Assembly (NCBI GenBank): GCA_019117545.1 | Contig: DWZN01000194.1 | Span: 1 to 40,797, forward strand | Reading direction: 5' to 3' | Length of the DNA stretch: 40,797 bases | From: Candidatus Brevibacterium intestinavium | GTDB lineage: Bacteria; Actinomycetota; Actinomycetes; Actinomycetales; Brevibacteriaceae | Shown: piece by piece, positions 26,281 to 34,020 of the stretch | Numbering within the stretch: the first letter of the stretch is position 1 | Layout: every line of letters starts with the position of its first letter | Position numbers and translations under genes: made by a program | The notes under the pieces: generated by a model | What the model was told of the DNA's origin: nothing | The model's database searches: none | What the model saw: only the letters and a program-made list of their open reading frames with translations

Positions 26281-26312
26281 CTGGCCCCAACCGACATGCG
26301 AAGGATTCAACT

Positions 26313-27770
26313 ATGTCGCAGACGCGTCCGACCGCCGTCATCGTACTGGCCGCGGGCCAAGGCACCCGAATGAAATCGGCTCTTCCCAAGGTGATGCATC
26401 CCATCGGCGGTCGTTCCCTGCTCCACCACGCCGTGTCGGCCGCCGACGGCACCTGTGCCGACCACCTCGTCGTCGTCGTCCGACACGAACGCGAGCAGCT
26501 CGTCGCCCATCTGGACTCCCTGCCTCTGGCCTCTCAGCGCTCCCTGCTCATCGCCGATCAGGACGAGGTCCCGGGCACCGGCCGCGCCACCGAATGCGCG
26601 CTGACCCAGCTGCCGGAGGACATCAGCGGCACGGTCGTCGTCACCTACGGCGATGTTCCGCTGCTGACGACGGAGACCATCAACGACCTCGTCGAGGTCC
26701 ATGAATCATCTTCCAACGCCGTGACGGTGCTCTCGGCCGAGGTCGACGACCCGACCGGCTACGGCCGCATCGTCCGCGACTCCTCCGGAGCGCTGCAGCG
26801 CATCGTCGAAGAGAAGGACGCGAACGAGGACGAACGCGCTATCAGCGAGATCAACTCGGGCATCTACGCCTTCGACGCCGTCGCGCTCAAGGAGGCACTG
26901 GCGTCCCTGACGACCGACAACGCCCAGGGAGAGAAGTACCTCACCGATGTCATCGGCCTCTCCCGTCAGGCCGGCCGGGCGGTGGCGGCCACCGTCACCG
27001 ACGATCTGTGGCAGGTCGAAGGAGCGAACGACCGCGTCCAGCTGGCCAACCTGGGCAAGGAGCTCAACCGCCGCCAGTGCGAGAAGTTCATGCGCGCCGG
27101 AGTCTCCATCATCGACCCGGACACCACGTGGATCGACGTCGATGTCGCGATCGGTCAGGATGTGACGATCCTGCCCGGCACACAGCTGCTCGGCGCCACG
27201 GACGTCGCCACCGGCGCCGTCATCGGACCGGACACCACACTCAAGGACACCGAGGTCGGGGCCGGGGCGCACATCGTGCGCACACACGGCGAACTCGCCG
27301 TCATCGGCGCCGAGGCCAGCGTCGGCCCCTTCGCCTATCTGCGTCCGGGCACCAGCCTCGGCGAGTCCGGAAAGATCGGCACCTTCGTGGAGACGAAGAA
27401 CTCCGACATCGGCACCGGCGCCAAGGTCCCGCACCTGTCCTATGTCGGTGATGCCGACATCGGCGAGGGCACGAACATCGGCGCCGCCTCGGTGTTCGTC
27501 AACTACGACGGTGTCAACAAGCACCGCACCGTCGTCGGCAAGCATGCACGCATGGGCTCGGACAATATGTATGTCGCCCCTGTGACCGTGGGCGATGGCG
27601 CCTACTCGGGTGCGAGCACGACGGTGCGCAAGGATGTTCCTGCAGGAGCGCTGGCCATCTCCGTGGCTCCGCAGCGCAACCTGGAGGGCTGGGTCCAGAC
27701 AAATCGTCCCGGTACGCTTGCAGCGCAGGCAGCCGAAAACGCGTCCGAAGGGGAACGGATTAGTGAATGA
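26313..27770 (+). CDS. glmU: Bifunctional GlcNAc-1-phosphate uridylyltransferase/glucosamine-1-phosphate acetyltransferase
   Basis: Makes UDP-GlcNAc, the precursor for peptidoglycan, by acetylating glucosamine-1-phosphate and then transferring UMP. The 485-residue protein has an N-terminal pyrophosphorylase domain with LAAGQGTRMKSALPK (12-26), TYGDVPLL and INSGIYAFD. The C-terminal left-handed beta-helix carries hexapeptide repeats, YLRPGTSLGESGKIGTFVE and NYDGVNKHRT (near 397-406), which hold acetyltransferase residues. ATG 26313 has AAGGA eight bases upstream. It overlaps prs by eight bases, a link widely conserved in bacteria. The final 30 residues are a variable tail. Confidence 0.96.
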   Translation: MSQTRPTAVIVLAAGQGTRMKSALPKVMHPIGGRSLLHHAVSAADGTCADHLVVVVRHEREQLVAHLDSLPLASQRSLLIADQDEVPGTGRATECALTQLPEDISGTVVVTYGDVPLLTTETINDLVEVHESSSNAVTVLSAEVDDPTGYGRIVRDSSGALQRIVEEKDANEDERAISEINSGIYAFDAVALKEALASLTTDNAQGEKYLTDVIGLSRQAGRAVAATVTDDLWQVEGANDRVQLANLGKELNRRQCEKFMRAGVSIIDPDTTWIDVDVAIGQDVTILPGTQLLGATDVATGAVIGPDTTLKDTEVGAGAHIVRTHGELAVIGAEASVGPFAYLRPGTSLGESGKIGTFVETKNSDIGTGAKVPHLSYVGDADIGEGTNIGAASVFVNYDGVNKHRTVVGKHARMGSDNMYVAPVTVGDGAYSGASTTVRKDVPAGALAISVAPQRNLEGWVQTNRPGTLAAQAAENASEGERISE

Positions 27771-28734
27771 GATAACGACGACGGGTGATAAGAAGCTCGT
27801 CCTGGTCAGCGGTCGGGCGAACCCCGAACTCGCCGAACAAGTCGCGGAGAATCTGGGGACGGAGCTCCTCCCCACCGATATCTACAACTTCGCCAACGGG
27901 GAGATCTACGTCCGGTACTCCGAGTCGGTCCGCGGCAGCGACGTCTTCGTCCTCCAGTCGCACTGTGCGCCGATCAACGAGTGGCTGATGGAGCAGCTGA
28001 TCATGGTCGACGCCCTCAAGCGCGCCTCGGCCAAGCGGATCACCGTCATCGCTCCCTTCTTCCCGTACGCACGGCAGGACAAGAAGCACCGCGGACGCGA
28101 GCCCATTTCCGCCCGCCTCGTCGCCGACCTGTACAAGACCGCCGGTGCCGACCGGATCATCGCCGTCGACCTCCACACCGCGCAGATCCAGGGATACTTC
28201 GACGGTCCGGTCGACCACCTCATCGCGATGCCGATCCTCGCCGGCTACGTCAAGGACAAGTATCCCGGCGATCTCGCCGTGGTCTCTCCCGATGCCGGCC
28301 GCATCAAGGTCGCCGAGAACTGGTCGAATTCGCTGGGCGGAGTCCCGCTGGCCTTCATCCACAAGACCCGCGACATCACCCGGCCCAATGCGAGCAAGGC
28401 CAACCGCGTCGTCGGTGAGGTCGAGGGCCGGACCTGTGTGCTCGTCGACGACATGATCGACACCGGCGGGACCATCGTCCAGGCGGCCGACGCCTGCATG
28501 GCCGCCGGAGCGAAGGGCGTCATCGTCGTGTCGACCCACGCCGTGTTCTCCGGACCCGCGGTCGAACGCCTGTCGAACTCCGTGGCCGAAGAGGTCATCG
28601 TCACCAACACCCTGCCGCTGAGCGAGGACAAGGTCTTCGACAAGCTCACCGTGCTCTCGATCGCCCCGCTCATCGCCCGGGCCGTGCACGAAGTGTTCGA
28701 AGACGGATCGGTCACCAGCCTCTTCGAGGTCTGA
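27763..28734 (+). CDS. prs: Ribose-phosphate pyrophosphokinase
   Basis: Makes PRPP from ribose-5-phosphate and ATP for purine, pyrimidine, NAD, His and Trp synthesis. The 323-residue product matches class I enzymes. Visible are the SGRANPELAEQVAENLG opening, the ATP-binding FPYARQDKKHRGREPISA stretch, the metal-binding DLHTAQIQGYFD (near 136-147) and the PRPP loop VLVDDMIDTGGT (near 226-237). GTG 27763 gives the family-standard beginning after a short variable N-terminus, with GAAGGGG upstream. It overlaps the end of glmU by eight bases. The products feed pncB and the purine genes in this window. A strong terminator follows. Confidence 0.97.
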   Translation: MNEITTTGDKKLVLVSGRANPELAEQVAENLGTELLPTDIYNFANGEIYVRYSESVRGSDVFVLQSHCAPINEWLMEQLIMVDALKRASAKRITVIAPFFPYARQDKKHRGREPISARLVADLYKTAGADRIIAVDLHTAQIQGYFDGPVDHLIAMPILAGYVKDKYPGDLAVVSPDAGRIKVAENWSNSLGGVPLAFIHKTRDITRPNASKANRVVGEVEGRTCVLVDDMIDTGGTIVQAADACMAAGAKGVIVVSTHAVFSGPAVERLSNSVAEEVIVTNTLPLSEDKVFDKLTVLSIAPLIARAVHEVFEDGSVTSLFEV

Positions 28735-28773
28735 GCCGCTAGCAGCGGCGGTGCGGGCCGGAATCCGCACACA

Positions 28774-28808
28774 CGGGGCCCCGAGCCGACGATCGGCTCG
28801 GGGCCCCG
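28774..28808 (+). terminator. Terminator of the glmU-prs operon
   Basis: A perfect 16-bp stem (28774-28789 with 28793-28808) with a three-base loop, extendable by one A-T pair, 39 bases after the prs stop. Its stability is extreme. No T-run follows. Confidence 0.85.
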
Positions 28809-28831
28809 TCGTGTCCGCGTGCAGTTCGCTC

Positions 28832-28837
28832 TACACT
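28832..28837 (+). promoter_or_regulatory. Putative -10 of the alpha/beta hydrolase gene
   Basis: TACACT (28832-28837) would start a transcript near 28844, giving a leader of about 27 bases that contains GAAGGGA at 28856-28862. No good -35 was found. Confidence 0.35.
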
Positions 28838-28870
28838 GGAGACAACACCTAAGCGAAGGGATCCGCGACG

Positions 28871-29875
28871 ATGTCGTCACACGATTACAACCGGTACCGG
28901 GTCGACGTGGAGGGCGGGCAGCTGTCCGTCGGCGTGTGGGAGCCCGTGGCCTCCGGCCCCGGACACGTGCCCACGGTGTGCGTGATCCACGGGATCACCT
29001 CGAACCACCTCTTCTTCGCCGGTCTCGTCTCCGCCCTGCCCGGTGTGCGCGTCATCGGACCCGATCTGCGCGGACGCGCGGATTCGAGGACGCTGCCCGG
29101 ACCGTTCGGGATGAGCGCTCATGCCCGGGACGTGCGCGCCGCCGTCGATGCCTTCGCCGATGACGGACCGGTGACCCTGGTCGGCCATTCCATGGGCGGA
29201 TTCGTGGCGATGACCCTGGCCGCCGAGTCCCGGACCACCGGCGCCGAGGCGGCGCGAACCTTCCGCGGTCCCGTGCTCATCGACGGCGGCCTGCCTCTGC
29301 CTCTGGACGAGCCGAGCAGCGGGCACCCCGTCGACGACCTCAACGACGAGGACCTCGACACCGACGATCTCATCGCGGCCGTCCTCGGTCCCGCAGCGGA
29401 GAGGCTGTCGATGAGCTTCTCGACGGTCGAGGAGTATCTGGCGTTCTTCGCCGCACACCCCGCTTTCGTCGATGGTCTCGACACCGTGGCCACGGAGAGC
29501 TTCGTCTACGATCTGGCGGCCAAGGACGACCATTCCTTCCAGCCTTCCACCTCGGTCGAGGTGATGCAGGCCGACTCCGCGGATATGTACACCGGCGCGG
29601 ACTATCGTCGAGCGCTGGAGACGATCATGGCTGATCAGCCGTCCCAGTCCGAGGTCGTGTTCCTCTACGCCGAACGTGATCTCGTCGCCTCGGAACCGGG
29701 CCTCTATCCGCCCGAGCTCGTCGCCGACTACGCGCGGCAGTGGCCGCATCTGAGCGTCATCGACGTGCAGGGGACGAATCACTTCGACATCCTGCTGACC
29801 GAAACCGGAATCGATGCCTGCGCCGAGGCTGTCACGAGTCGACTTGGTGCCGTCGTCGACGGTGTCGTAGACTAG
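28871..29875 (+). CDS. Alpha/beta-fold hydrolase
   Basis: A 334-residue serine hydrolase. The oxyanion-hole motif HG (40-41, VIHGITSNHLFFAG) and the nucleophile elbow GHSMGG (105-110, Ser107) are clear. The catalytic acid is probably the Asp in YAERDLVASE, and the catalytic His the one in GTNHFDILL near 304. A cap region (about 155-255) gives substrate specificity and cannot be interpreted. It may be an esterase, lipase, epoxide hydrolase or haloperoxidase-like enzyme. ATG 28871 has GAAGGGA about nine bases upstream. It stands between two terminator-bounded units, and the rplY promoter candidate overlaps its last codons. The stop is TAG, evidence that TAG is normally read as stop. Confidence 0.88.
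   Translation: MSSHDYNRYRVDVEGGQLSVGVWEPVASGPGHVPTVCVIHGITSNHLFFAGLVSALPGVRVIGPDLRGRADSRTLPGPFGMSAHARDVRAAVDAFADDGPVTLVGHSMGGFVAMTLAAESRTTGAEAARTFRGPVLIDGGLPLPLDEPSSGHPVDDLNDEDLDTDDLIAAVLGPAAERLSMSFSTVEEYLAFFAAHPAFVDGLDTVATESFVYDLAAKDDHSFQPSTSVEVMQADSADMYTGADYRRALETIMADQPSQSEVVFLYAERDLVASEPGLYPPELVADYARQWPHLSVIDVQGTNHFDILLTETGIDACAEAVTSRLGAVVDGVVD
29844..29873 (+). promoter_or_regulatory. Putative rplY promoter inside the end of the hydrolase gene
   Basis: TTGGTG (29844-29849) and TAGACT (29868-29873) are separated by 18 bases. Transcription near 29880 would give a leader of about 145 bases before rplY. Confidence 0.42.
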
Positions 29876-30025
29876 TCTGGTTGCCTCGGCGAGGGAGACT
29901 GCGGTCTCCGTGATCGACGCGGCCGACGTCCGACGAACCGAACGAGTTCGATGCTCTCCGTTCGCAGCGGATCCAGGCTGTTTCGCCGTGGTGCTCGAAG
30001 ACAAGTTCACCACGAAGGAGAGAAA
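29876..30025 (+). other. Structured leader region of rplY
   Basis: No gene is seen in these 150 bases. A hairpin GGAGAC-TGCG-GTCTCC is at 29894-29909, and a smaller palindrome CGAACGAGTTCG lies near 29940. The region ends with GAAGGAG before the rplY ATG at 30026. Ribosomal protein genes often carry leaders used in autoregulation; for this gene in actinobacteria I know of no described example. Confidence 0.4.
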
Positions 30026-30673
30026 ATGGCTGACTTCAAACTTCTGGCCGAAGCCCGCACTGAGTTCGGCAAGGGCGCAGCGCGCCGCATCCGCCGCTCG
30101 GGCCGCATCCCCGCGGTCATCTACGGTCATGGCGGAGATCCCATTCACGTGTCGCTCGAGGGCCATGCCACCATGCTGGCGCTCAAGCACGCCAACGCGC
30201 TGCTCGAGATCGAAAGCGCCGACGGGGCCAAGAACGTCCTGGCCATCGCTCGTGACGTGCAGATCGAGCCCGTGCGCCGTGAGATCGAGCACCTCGACCT
30301 GATCATCGTCAAGCGCGGTGAGAAGATCGAGGTCGACGTGCCCGTGCACGTCGTCGGCGAAGCCGCTCCCGGCACCATGGTCTCGCAGGAGGAGTCGACC
30401 ATCGCCGTCCTGGCCGATGCGACCAAGCTGCCCGAACTCATCGAGGTCTCCATCGAGGGCCGTCCCGCCGGTGAGCACCTGCTGGCCGGACAGGTCGAGC
30501 TGCCCGCCGGCGTCGAGCTCGTCGCCGACGAAGAGCTGCTCATCGTCAACGTCTCCGAAGAGATCGAGATGGATCTCGAGTCGGATGCCGAGGAAGAGAC
30601 CGCCGAGGCTGCGACCGAGGAAGCCGCAGCCGACGAGAAGTCGGGCGCGGAAGAGGCCTCCGAAGAGGAGTGA
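30026..30673 (+). CDS. rplY: 50S ribosomal protein L25/general stress protein Ctc
   Basis: Binds 5S rRNA in the large subunit. The 215-residue product has the two-domain Ctc/TL5 form: an N-terminal L25 domain (LLAEARTEFGKGAARRIRRS, RIPAVIYGHGGDPIHVSLE) and a C-terminal beta domain (EKIEVDVPVHVVGEA, LPAGVELVADEELLIVNVSE). It ends in a long acidic Glu/Ala tail, as in many actinobacterial versions. ATG 30026 follows GAAGGAG by six bases. The gene is preceded by a long leader and followed by two terminator-like hairpins, so it appears to be expressed as its own unit although pth is next, as is common. Confidence 0.95.
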   Translation: MADFKLLAEARTEFGKGAARRIRRSGRIPAVIYGHGGDPIHVSLEGHATMLALKHANALLEIESADGAKNVLAIARDVQIEPVRREIEHLDLIIVKRGEKIEVDVPVHVVGEAAPGTMVSQEESTIAVLADATKLPELIEVSIEGRPAGEHLLAGQVELPAGVELVADEELLIVNVSEEIEMDLESDAEEETAEAATEEAAADEKSGAEEASEEE

Positions 30674-30681
30674 TCCCACTT

Positions 30682-30705
30682 CGTCACAGCGAATCGGCTG
30701 TGACG
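30682..30705 (+). terminator. First hairpin after rplY
   Basis: A perfect 9-bp stem, CGTCACAGC with GCTGTGACG, and a six-base loop, eight bases after the rplY stop. Confidence 0.6.
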
Positions 30706-30722
30706 AGCGCAGACTGAATACG

Positions 30723-30761
30723 GATTTCGGTGGGTCGTCGGTGAGGCGGCCCACCGAAATC
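30723..30761 (+). terminator. Second hairpin after rplY
   Basis: A perfect 12-bp stem (30723-30734 with 30750-30761), GATTTCGGTGGG and its complement, with a 15-base loop. Stronger than the first hairpin and also upstream of the tandem repeat. Confidence 0.7.
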
Positions 30762-30770
30762 GTCTCGGCC

Positions 30771-30856
30771 CCGGCACTTGCCCGGCCGGCACACCAGCGC
30801 CGGCACTCGCCCGGCCGGCAGACCAGCGCCGGCACCCGCCCGGCCGGCGGGCACAG
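30771..30856. repeat. Three imperfect 29-bp GC-rich tandem repeats
   Basis: Copies start at 30771, 30800 and 30829. The first two differ at only two positions, and the third matches for 20 bases with one further change before diverging. Each holds CCGGCAC, then CCCGGCCGGC, a palindromic core, so each can pair with itself and with its neighbours. The array ends 40 bases before the pth start. No spacers are present, so it is not a CRISPR. Function unknown. Confidence 0.85.
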
Positions 30857-30895
30857 ACGAGCCGCACATGAGTCAGACAAGAGCAGAGGACGGCA

Positions 30896-31495
30896 ATGAC
30901 GAACGAGGCATGGTTGGTCTTCGGCCTGGGCAATCCCGGACCGAAGTACGAAGCGACCCGTCACAACATCGGACAGCTGGTCGTCGCCGAACTCGCTTCT
31001 CGGATCGGGACCTCTCTGACCCGGACGAAGCTGCGGTCGAACGTCGGCACCGGCCGACTGCCCACCGGCAGCATTCCGGGGCTGCCCGGTCCCCGGGTGG
31101 TTCTCGGAACCTCGACAGGGTACATGAACGAGTCGGGCGGCCCGGTGCGGCAGCTGGCCGACTTCTACGGCGTCGCCACCGAGCGGATCATCGCCGTCCA
31201 CGATGACGTGGACCTGCCCTTCGACGTCATCAAGGCCAAGCTCGGCGGGGGAGAGGGCGGACACAACGGTCTGCGCTCGATGACTGCGGTGCTGGGGACG
31301 AAGAGCTATCTGCGCGTACGCGCAGGTGTGGGGCGGCCTCCGGGGAGGCAGGACACCGCCGACTACGTGCTGCGGCCGTTCTCCAAGGACGAGAGGGCCA
31401 CGCTGCCGATGTTCGTCTCCGACCTCGCCGATGCCGTCGAATTGCTCATCAACGACGGTCTCGAAGCCGTGCAGCAGAAGTTCCATTCACGCTGA
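30896..31495 (+). CDS. pth: Peptidyl-tRNA hydrolase
   Basis: Releases tRNA from prematurely dropped peptidyl-tRNA. The 199-residue protein starts VFGLGNPGPKYEATRHNIGQ, containing the catalytic His23 and the substrate-contacting Asn13. Further hallmarks are TGYMNESGGPV with its Asn, AVHDDVDLPF with the catalytic Asp near 103, LGGGEGGHNGLRSM and the late RVRAGVGRP segment. It is essential in most bacteria. ATG 30896 has a weak upstream AGAGGA. Gene order rplY-pth is typical; in many actinobacteria mfd and mazG follow, here separated by two minus-strand genes. Confidence 0.97.
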   Translation: MTNEAWLVFGLGNPGPKYEATRHNIGQLVVAELASRIGTSLTRTKLRSNVGTGRLPTGSIPGLPGPRVVLGTSTGYMNESGGPVRQLADFYGVATERIIAVHDDVDLPFDVIKAKLGGGEGGHNGLRSMTAVLGTKSYLRVRAGVGRPPGRQDTADYVLRPFSKDERATLPMFVSDLADAVELLINDGLEAVQQKFHSR

Positions 31496-31540
31496 GCGGC
31501 ATTGCGGCGGTGCCGCCTCGGGGAGCGCTGACCGCTGCGG

Positions 31541-31561
31541 CGCGGCCTCGGTCCGGCCGCG
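31541..31561. terminator. Hairpin between convergent pth and rhomboid gene
   Basis: CGCGGCC (31541-31547) pairs with GGCCGCG (31555-31561) around a seven-base loop, in the 72-base gap between converging genes. Confidence 0.45.
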
Positions 31562-31567
31562 AGGGAC

Positions 31568-32281
31568 TCACTTCTGTCGTTCCGCGCTCGGGCGTCTGCG
31601 GTGGAGGAGCCAAGCGGCGAAGATGCCTCCGGCGAAGCCGAAGAGATGCCCCTGCCAGGAGATGTCATTGGTCTGAGGCAGCATGCCGAAGACCATGGAA
31701 GCGCCGTACGTGACGAAGATGAACAGACCGATGACGAAGTAGATGATCTTGCGCAGGATGTCATCGGTGAACCAGGTGCGTACGGCCAGATAGCCGAAGA
31801 AGCCGAAGACGACGCCCGAGGCGCCGATGATGTGCTGTCCCGGCAGAGTGGTCAGCCACGCCCCGAGTCCGGAGCTGAGCGCAGTGATGCCCGCGACCTG
31901 CCAGAACCGTCGTGATCCTTCGACGGCGATGACGATGCCCAGCAGCAGGAACGGGAACGAGTTGGCCACGAGATGGCTGAAGCCCGAATGCAGCAGCGGA
32001 GAGGTGACGAGGCCGTAGAGCGAGAGCGCATTCCACGACTGCAGACTGAAGGCGTCGAGATCGAGCGGAATGAGCGTGTCGACGATCTCGAGGACCCACA
32101 TCAGGGCCAGCAGCGCGAGCACCGGAACGAATCTCGACAGATGGTGATTGCGGTCGACGCTGGTGTTGAGGTGCGCGACCGGCGGGTGCGAGCTGCGGCC
32201 GGAGGGGGAGGAGCCGGAGTCGGAGCCGAAGAGGATTCGCGATTCCTCAGCGGAGAAACGAGGGGAATTGTTGGAGCTCAT
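31568..32281 (-). CDS. Rhomboid family intramembrane serine protease
   Basis: A 237-residue protein with six hydrophobic spans after a 48-residue polar N-terminus. The catalytic motif GASG (153-156, Ser155) and the paired His212 in WQGHLFGFAGG are present, together with HSGFSHLVANS (98-108), whose His and Asn stabilise the oxyanion. It should cleave membrane helices of client proteins; clients are unknown. ATG 32281 follows CACAAT by six bases with no ribosome binding site, so it may be leaderless. The next minus-strand gene ends 165 bases upstream, so it is probably a separate unit. Confidence 0.93.
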   Translation of the reverse strand: MSSNNSPRFSAEESRILFGSDSGSSPSGRSSHPPVAHLNTSVDRNHHLSRFVPVLALLALMWVLEIVDTLIPLDLDAFSLQSWNALSLYGLVTSPLLHSGFSHLVANSFPFLLLGIVIAVEGSRRFWQVAGITALSSGLGAWLTTLPGQHIIGASGVVFGFFGYLAVRTWFTDDILRKIIYFVIGLFIFVTYGASMVFGMLPQTNDISWQGHLFGFAGGIFAAWLLHRRRPSAERQK

Positions 32282-32412
32282 GGCTCAATTGTGGGTGAAG
32301 AAGCTTGGAGAACCCCGAAAAATCGGGCCCGTCGGGCAAACGTGATCGTTCCGTTAGTCCCGTTATCTTCCCGATATGTTCTTCGCCGAACCGCCATTCA
32401 CCGCGTGCTGCT

Positions 32413-32427
32413 CGGGTCTCAGACCCG
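32413..32427 (-). terminator. Small hairpin after the arylsulfotransferase-like gene
   Basis: CGGGTC-TCA-GACCCG forms a 6-bp stem 19 bases after the stop of the minus-strand gene. Modest strength. Confidence 0.4.
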
Positions 32428-32445
32428 GGTGTCCCGCGATCCGCC

Positions 32446-33924
32446 TCAGCCGGACCGCGGACCCACCCGGGTCGAGGCGAGATGTCGGCCGTCGGCGTCG
32501 AGCGCCTCGACGACGATCTTGGAACCGTGCGGGGTGATGTCGGCCGCGGTCTCGAACCCGGTGCGCTCGACCTCGGTGTTCTCACTCAGATGGTCCTCGT
32601 CGTCACCGCTGAGGACCCGCCAGGAGGCGACCTCGGTGGCTCCGTTCCAGCTCATGTGGATGCGAGTCACTCCCGCTTGGGGTTCGGACTCGGTCGCGGT
32701 CGGCGGCGCGGTCGGCTGAGCGTGCCAGTCGAAGCGGTAGGCGCGGTAGTTCGACCCGCCGGTGAAGGTCATATCGGTCAGCAGCTTCCCGTCCTTCGTG
32801 TACTCCGAGACGAACGGCTGCGACCCCCAGCCGAGCACGACGTTGCCGTTGTCGAGCTCCTGGAAGTTCCCCTGACTGCCGGAGGACCGGTCATCGGGAG
32901 CGGGATACTCGGTGACCACCTCGGCGCGCTTGTCCTCCTCGTCGACGTCGAGCCGCAGCCCCCGCGTGTCGCCCAGCCTCGGGGCGGCATGGTTGTCGAA
33001 CAGCGTCAGGGTGCCGTCGGACCGACGCTGGGCATCGTGCTGCCAGGCGAAGGTCGCCCCCTCGCCCATCTCGAAGTCCGAGGCCTTGCCTCCCAGCACC
33101 CAGTTGAGATCGGCCGTCTTCCGATCGAGCTGGTAGACCGCATGCGTGTTGCGGGCCGAGACCAGCAGCGAGGAGCCGTCGTCGTCCTCACTGACCGAAT
33201 TCAGGTGGATGTAGTCGTAGGGTTCGTCCTCTGTGCCCTCACCGTCCTTGAACTCGGCTTCCGACTGTTCGACCGGGACATCGTCGAGGGAACGCCATTC
33301 GAAGAGCGGCTCGCCGGTGGCGATGTCGACTTCCTGAACCACTCCTTCCCACACCCAGCCGTCGGCGTCTCCGCCGACCTCGCTGAGGTCCGTCTGCGTC
33401 TTGACGTAGGAGAGCAGGAACATGGTGTCGTCATCGGTGATCGTCGTCTCGTGCAGATCCGAGCTGTCCTTGGGCAGTTCTCCGCCCATGCCCACCCGGG
33501 CGATCTCCTGGTACGAGTCATCGAGGATGACGACCTCGCCGGCCGTGTGCGGTGTCTCTGCCAGCCCCTCCCACCAGGTGAGCACGGGTTCGCCCTGATA
33601 CTCCTGGACGCGCAGATCCCACAGGGTCCCGGAGTTCTCGCGCACCCAGATGGGATCGCCCGCCGCGTCGAGGATGAGGCCTCCGACCCAGGACTTGTCA
33701 TCGGTCTTCGTCTGCCCCTTCGGGGCGAGGAACGTTTCGAGGTTCCCGTTGTCGTCGGGGAATTCACCGGAGTCGATGTCGACCTTCGGCGGACCGAGAT
33801 CGGGACGGGTGTGGAAGTCCCACCGCTCGGCGACTTCGATGTCATCGTCGGCTTCACCGGTGCAGCCCGTGAGCAGGAGCGCCGAGGCGGCCAACCCTGC
33901 AAGGACGGTTCTCATCTTGGACAT
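32446..33924 (-). CDS. Arylsulfotransferase-family (ASST-like) lipoprotein
   Basis: A 492-residue secreted protein. The N-terminus MSKMRTVLAGLAASALLLTGC is a lipoprotein signal peptide, with Cys21 to be lipidated. The mature part shows repeated beta-propeller blades and the ASST-type patterns DLHETTITDDDTMFLLSY, DYIHLNSVSEDDDGSSLLVSARNTHAVYQLDR, WVLGG, FAWQHDAQRRSDGTLTLFDN and NGNVVLGWGSQPFVSEY. The family includes sulfotransferases that act without PAPS, but many actinobacterial members have no known substrate, so activity is inferred only. ATG 33924 has GAGG about nine bases upstream; ATG 33915 is also possible, since TATATT lies just before. Transcribed alone and divergent from mfd. Confidence 0.8.
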   Translation of the reverse strand: MSKMRTVLAGLAASALLLTGCTGEADDDIEVAERWDFHTRPDLGPPKVDIDSGEFPDDNGNLETFLAPKGQTKTDDKSWVGGLILDAAGDPIWVRENSGTLWDLRVQEYQGEPVLTWWEGLAETPHTAGEVVILDDSYQEIARVGMGGELPKDSSDLHETTITDDDTMFLLSYVKTQTDLSEVGGDADGWVWEGVVQEVDIATGEPLFEWRSLDDVPVEQSEAEFKDGEGTEDEPYDYIHLNSVSEDDDGSSLLVSARNTHAVYQLDRKTADLNWVLGGKASDFEMGEGATFAWQHDAQRRSDGTLTLFDNHAAPRLGDTRGLRLDVDEEDKRAEVVTEYPAPDDRSSGSQGNFQELDNGNVVLGWGSQPFVSEYTKDGKLLTDMTFTGGSNYRAYRFDWHAQPTAPPTATESEPQAGVTRIHMSWNGATEVASWRVLSGDDEDHLSENTEVERTGFETAADITPHGSKIVVEALDADGRHLASTRVGPRSG

Positions 33925-34008
33925 GAATATATCCTCACACGTTTCCGTCGCTTCCGCTCGTCGGCCCACCGGTGTCCGGGGCGAACGCGGCGTGTCATCG
34001 GCGTGGCC

Positions 34009-34014
34009 TAGAAT
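34009..34014 (+). promoter_or_regulatory. Leaderless -10 for mfd
   Basis: TAGAAT ends six bases before GTG 34021. There is no ribosome binding site in the gap. No good -35 seen. Confidence 0.55.
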
Positions 34015-34020
34015 GTTCGG

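Noticed and set aside
26145-26297. N-terminal extension of the four-helix membrane protein up to 26297
   Set aside because: It would translate through the tRNA-Gln gene on the opposite strand; the -10 box and first span support ATG 26144.
30771-30856. Possible CRISPR array
   Set aside because: The 29-bp repeats are directly abutting with no spacers, number only three, and no cas genes are near.
28877-31486. 869-codon open frame on the minus strand
   Set aside because: It lies opposite the hydrolase, rplY and pth genes, which have clear motifs. Its translation is low-complexity and matches no family. Long antisense frames are expected at this GC content. The same applies to long minus frames at 8657-11083, 34171-36174 and 36229-37737 and the plus frame at 23444-25678.
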